From contig CAJWYZ010000065.1 in the NCBI GenBank assembly GCA_913049525.1, positions 1 through 7,770 of the forward strand: a stretch of 7,770 bases of DNA, read 5' to 3'. The notes under the pieces were generated by a model. That model did not search any database and was not told the DNA's origin. It worked only from the letters and a program-made list of their open reading frames with translations. This stretch comes from an uncultured Fidelibacterota bacterium. GTDB lineage: Bacteria > Fidelibacterota > Marinisomatia > SCGC-AAA003-L08 > D37C17. Of the stretch, positions 6,141-7,770 are shown piece after piece. Positions within the stretch are counted from its first letter, which is position 1. Each line of letters opens with the position of its first letter. The position numbers and the translations under genes are program-made.

Positions 6141-7355
6141 TTATTCAGAAGGATAAATTTGAACTTGATGAATTTGCCGTGCAGATGCTTTTATGACAAC
6201 CGTCTGACCAATGGGTATAAATAAATGCTCGCCTTTGTTGGGGATTCGACCAAGCTGGGAGATAATATATCCGCCTACAGTCTCGTAATCACCTTTTGGA
6301 ATCATGTTTCCATATTCGTCGTTAAAATCTTCCCAATCCATTCGGGCATCAACCACAATGGATCCATCTGCCTGTTTTTCAGATTTTTTGGTATCCACAT
6401 CAAACTCATCTTCAAAGTCACCAAATAATTCTTCAAATACATCTTCAGCGGTAATTATACCGGCTGACCCGCCATGTTCATCTAAAACTACGGCCATAGC
6501 ATGATGTGCTGATTGAAATTCACCCAAAAGATCTATGATTGGTTTTGTATAAGGAATAAATAATACAGGTTTTATAACTTCCTGGATATTTTCAGGTGAA
6601 TGAAATAGGTCGTATAAATACACAACTCCTATAATATTATCTAAATCTTTTTCAAAGACGGGAAGTTTTGAATGTCCCGAGTCAATAAATGTATGCAGTA
6701 CTTTTTCAAGAGATTCTGTACTGGAAATAGCAGATATATCTGTACGGGGTGTCATAACTTCATTAACTTTACTTTCTCTAAAATCAAATACATTGGAGAT
6801 CATTTCCTTCTGATCATCTTCCATCGCTTCCGGATCGTCCACCTGTTCATATGCGTGTTGAATGTCATCCCGTTTTTCTTCTAATTCTTCAGCGGTTTTA
6901 CTAAATCGTTCGGTTACGTTCATCCATCTTGTTTGTCTCAAAAGAAAAATAATAGGGAAAAATAAAAAATAAGAGGACTTTAAGATCGGCGATAAAATAA
7001 TCAGCCCTAAATTGGCATATCTCTGCATGATAGACTTTGGCAGAATTTCTCCAAATAGAAGAATAATAATGGCAATAGGAATTATGATTAACTGATGGGG
7101 CAATAAATTTGAACGAAGCAAATACACTGTCGCGAATGATGTGGCAAGAATGTTGGACAGGTTTGTGCCAATTAGAATCACTGATAAATATTCAGGTTTC
7201 CTATCTAGGATGGAAGATGCCAAACGCGCCAGATATTTTTCCTGTTTCTCCCATACATCTAATTGGAGGGCATTTGCAGACAGAAGTGCAATTTCTGCAC
7301 TGGAATAAATAATTGAAAGTATGAGCCCCAGCAGAGCTAAGTTTAGGTCAAGCAT
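6141..7355 (-). CDS. CNNM/HlyC-CorC family membrane protein (DUF21, CBS pair, CorC_HlyC)
   Basis: Inner-membrane protein of the CNNM/CorC family, whose members are linked to Mg2+ (and sometimes Co2+) efflux and are often mis-named hemolysins. The 404 residues show the full architecture. An N-terminal CNNM/DUF21 domain has hydrophobic segments at about 3-23, 57-79, 88-106 and 117-139 and the conserved SSAEIALLSA (18-27), GTNLSNI (63-69) and GEILPKSI (102-109). A charged linker (about 150-183) follows. The CBS pair spans about 197-312, with VMTPRTDI (200-207) opening the first and VVLDEHGGSAGIITAEDVFE (289-308) in the second. An acidic stretch (311-322) leads to a CorC_HlyC domain at about 328-402. 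The start at 7355 gives a first helix directly at the N-terminus, usual for the family, though no Shine-Dalgarno precedes it. It converges on the aldolase gene across 39 bases and diverges from murQ across 66 bases, so it looks monocistronic. Transport substrate is inferred from family. Confidence 0.93.
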   Translation of the reverse strand: MLDLNLALLGLILSIIYSSAEIALLSANALQLDVWEKQEKYLARLASSILDRKPEYLSVILIGTNLSNILATSFATVYLLRSNLLPHQLIIIPIAIIILLFGEILPKSIMQRYANLGLIILSPILKSSYFLFFPIIFLLRQTRWMNVTERFSKTAEELEEKRDDIQHAYEQVDDPEAMEDDQKEMISNVFDFRESKVNEVMTPRTDISAISSTESLEKVLHTFIDSGHSKLPVFEKDLDNIIGVVYLYDLFHSPENIQEVIKPVLFIPYTKPIIDLLGEFQSAHHAMAVVLDEHGGSAGIITAEDVFEELFGDFEDEFDVDTKKSEKQADGSIVVDARMDWEDFNDEYGNMIPKGDYETVGGYIISQLGRIPNKGEHLFIPIGQTVVIKASARQIHQVQIYPSE

Positions 7356-7421
7356 TCAGATTAAAAATAAAATAGATTTCAAAAATTAGATGGTTTTATA
7401 TCTGCAAACAAAGGAAAGACT

Positions 7422-7770
7422 ATGAGCTGGGAAAAGATTACAGAGCAGCAGAATTTACTTTCAACAAATATTGATACAAATTCAACTTTGGAAATACTTA
7501 GTATTATTAATAATGAAGATGCAGGCGTTCCCTCAGCCATACAAAACACAATACCTCATATTGAGGCCTTTATTGATGCACTAGTACCCAAAATACAAAG
7601 TGGAGGGAGACTATTTTACGTGGGCACTGGAACCAGTGGTAGGTTGGGAGTGTTGGATGCAGCTGAATGTCCACCAACTTTTAGTACGAATCCAGATATG
7701 GTGCAGGGAATTATTGCTGGTGGGTATGATGCTCTGGTAAAATCGATTGAAGGTGCTGAGGATATCCCTG
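7422..7770 (+). CDS. murQ: N-acetylmuramic acid 6-phosphate etherase (5' part, runs off the right edge)
   Basis: Cleaves the D-lactyl ether of N-acetylmuramic acid 6-phosphate to give N-acetylglucosamine 6-phosphate in peptidoglycan recycling; cytoplasmic. Only the first 116 codons are in the window; family members are about 300 residues. The visible part holds the diagnostic SIS-domain phosphosugar motif: YVGTGTSGRLGVLDAAECPP (66-85), including the likely catalytic E82. Next come IIAGG (97-101) and EGAED (110-114), also typical. The N-terminus ITEQQNLLSTNIDTNSTLE (6-24) matches the 'TEQRNPASMNID' opening of known MurQ proteins. The ATG at 7422 is supported by AAGGAAAG at 7411-7418. It diverges from the CNNM-family gene across 66 bases with no clear promoter match. 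Partner genes such as a MurNAc transporter or anhydro-MurNAc kinase may follow downstream, out of view. Confidence 0.95.
   Translation, partial: MSWEKITEQQNLLSTNIDTNSTLEILSIINNEDAGVPSAIQNTIPHIEAFIDALVPKIQSGGRLFYVGTGTSGRLGVLDAAECPPTFSTNPDMVQGIIAGGYDALVKSIEGAEDIP

Noticed and set aside
7356..7421. Promoters in the divergent CNNM/murQ spacer
   Set aside because: TATA-like stretches exist, but no pair of hexamers with acceptable spacing was found on either strand; AT-richness alone explains them.

Overview
This AT-rich window of about 7.8 kb is dense, ordinary-looking bacterial chromosome, dominated by central carbon metabolism. No insertion sequence, phage gene, tRNA, rRNA or CRISPR array was found, and no gene-free stretch exceeds about 150 bases. 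The organism cannot be fixed from the window. The genes point to a free-living, Gram-negative-type heterotroph that has a TCA cycle, uses pyrophosphate-dependent glycolysis and recycles peptidoglycan. Several genes lack a clear Shine-Dalgarno sequence while others have one. Together with the gene content this would suit an uncultivated lineage near Bacteroidetes/Marinimicrobia, but that is only a guess.

Layout. Positions 1-2829 (minus strand) form an apparent operon transcribed right to left: citrate synthase (gltA), malate dehydrogenase (mdh) and an inositol-monophosphatase-family enzyme whose 3' end lies off the left edge. Next comes a 151-base spacer with two nested inverted repeats. Positions 2981-3778 (minus) encode the least ordinary protein here: an apparently exported DA1-like protein with a LIM-like double zinc finger followed by a DA1-type HExxH peptidase domain. 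A short divergent spacer separates it from a plus-strand pair, a pyrophosphate-dependent phosphofructokinase (about 3858-5048) and a class I fructose-bisphosphate aldolase (5067-6101). A 39-base convergent spacer follows, then a minus-strand CNNM/CBS/CorC-type membrane protein (6141-7355). Divergent from it is the start of murQ, N-acetylmuramic acid 6-phosphate etherase (7422 to the right edge).

How the genes work together. The PPi-PFK and aldolase catalyse consecutive steps (fructose-6-phosphate to fructose-1,6-bisphosphate to triose phosphates), and both are reversible, so the pair can serve glycolysis and gluconeogenesis. Citrate synthase and malate dehydrogenase are also consecutive: MDH supplies the oxaloacetate that citrate synthase condenses with acetyl-CoA. 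The phosphatase, the CNNM-type protein and murQ have no obvious biochemical tie to these pairs. The best lead for unknown biology is the DA1-like protein, whose plant relatives are ubiquitin-dependent growth-controlling peptidases and whose bacterial role is unknown to me.
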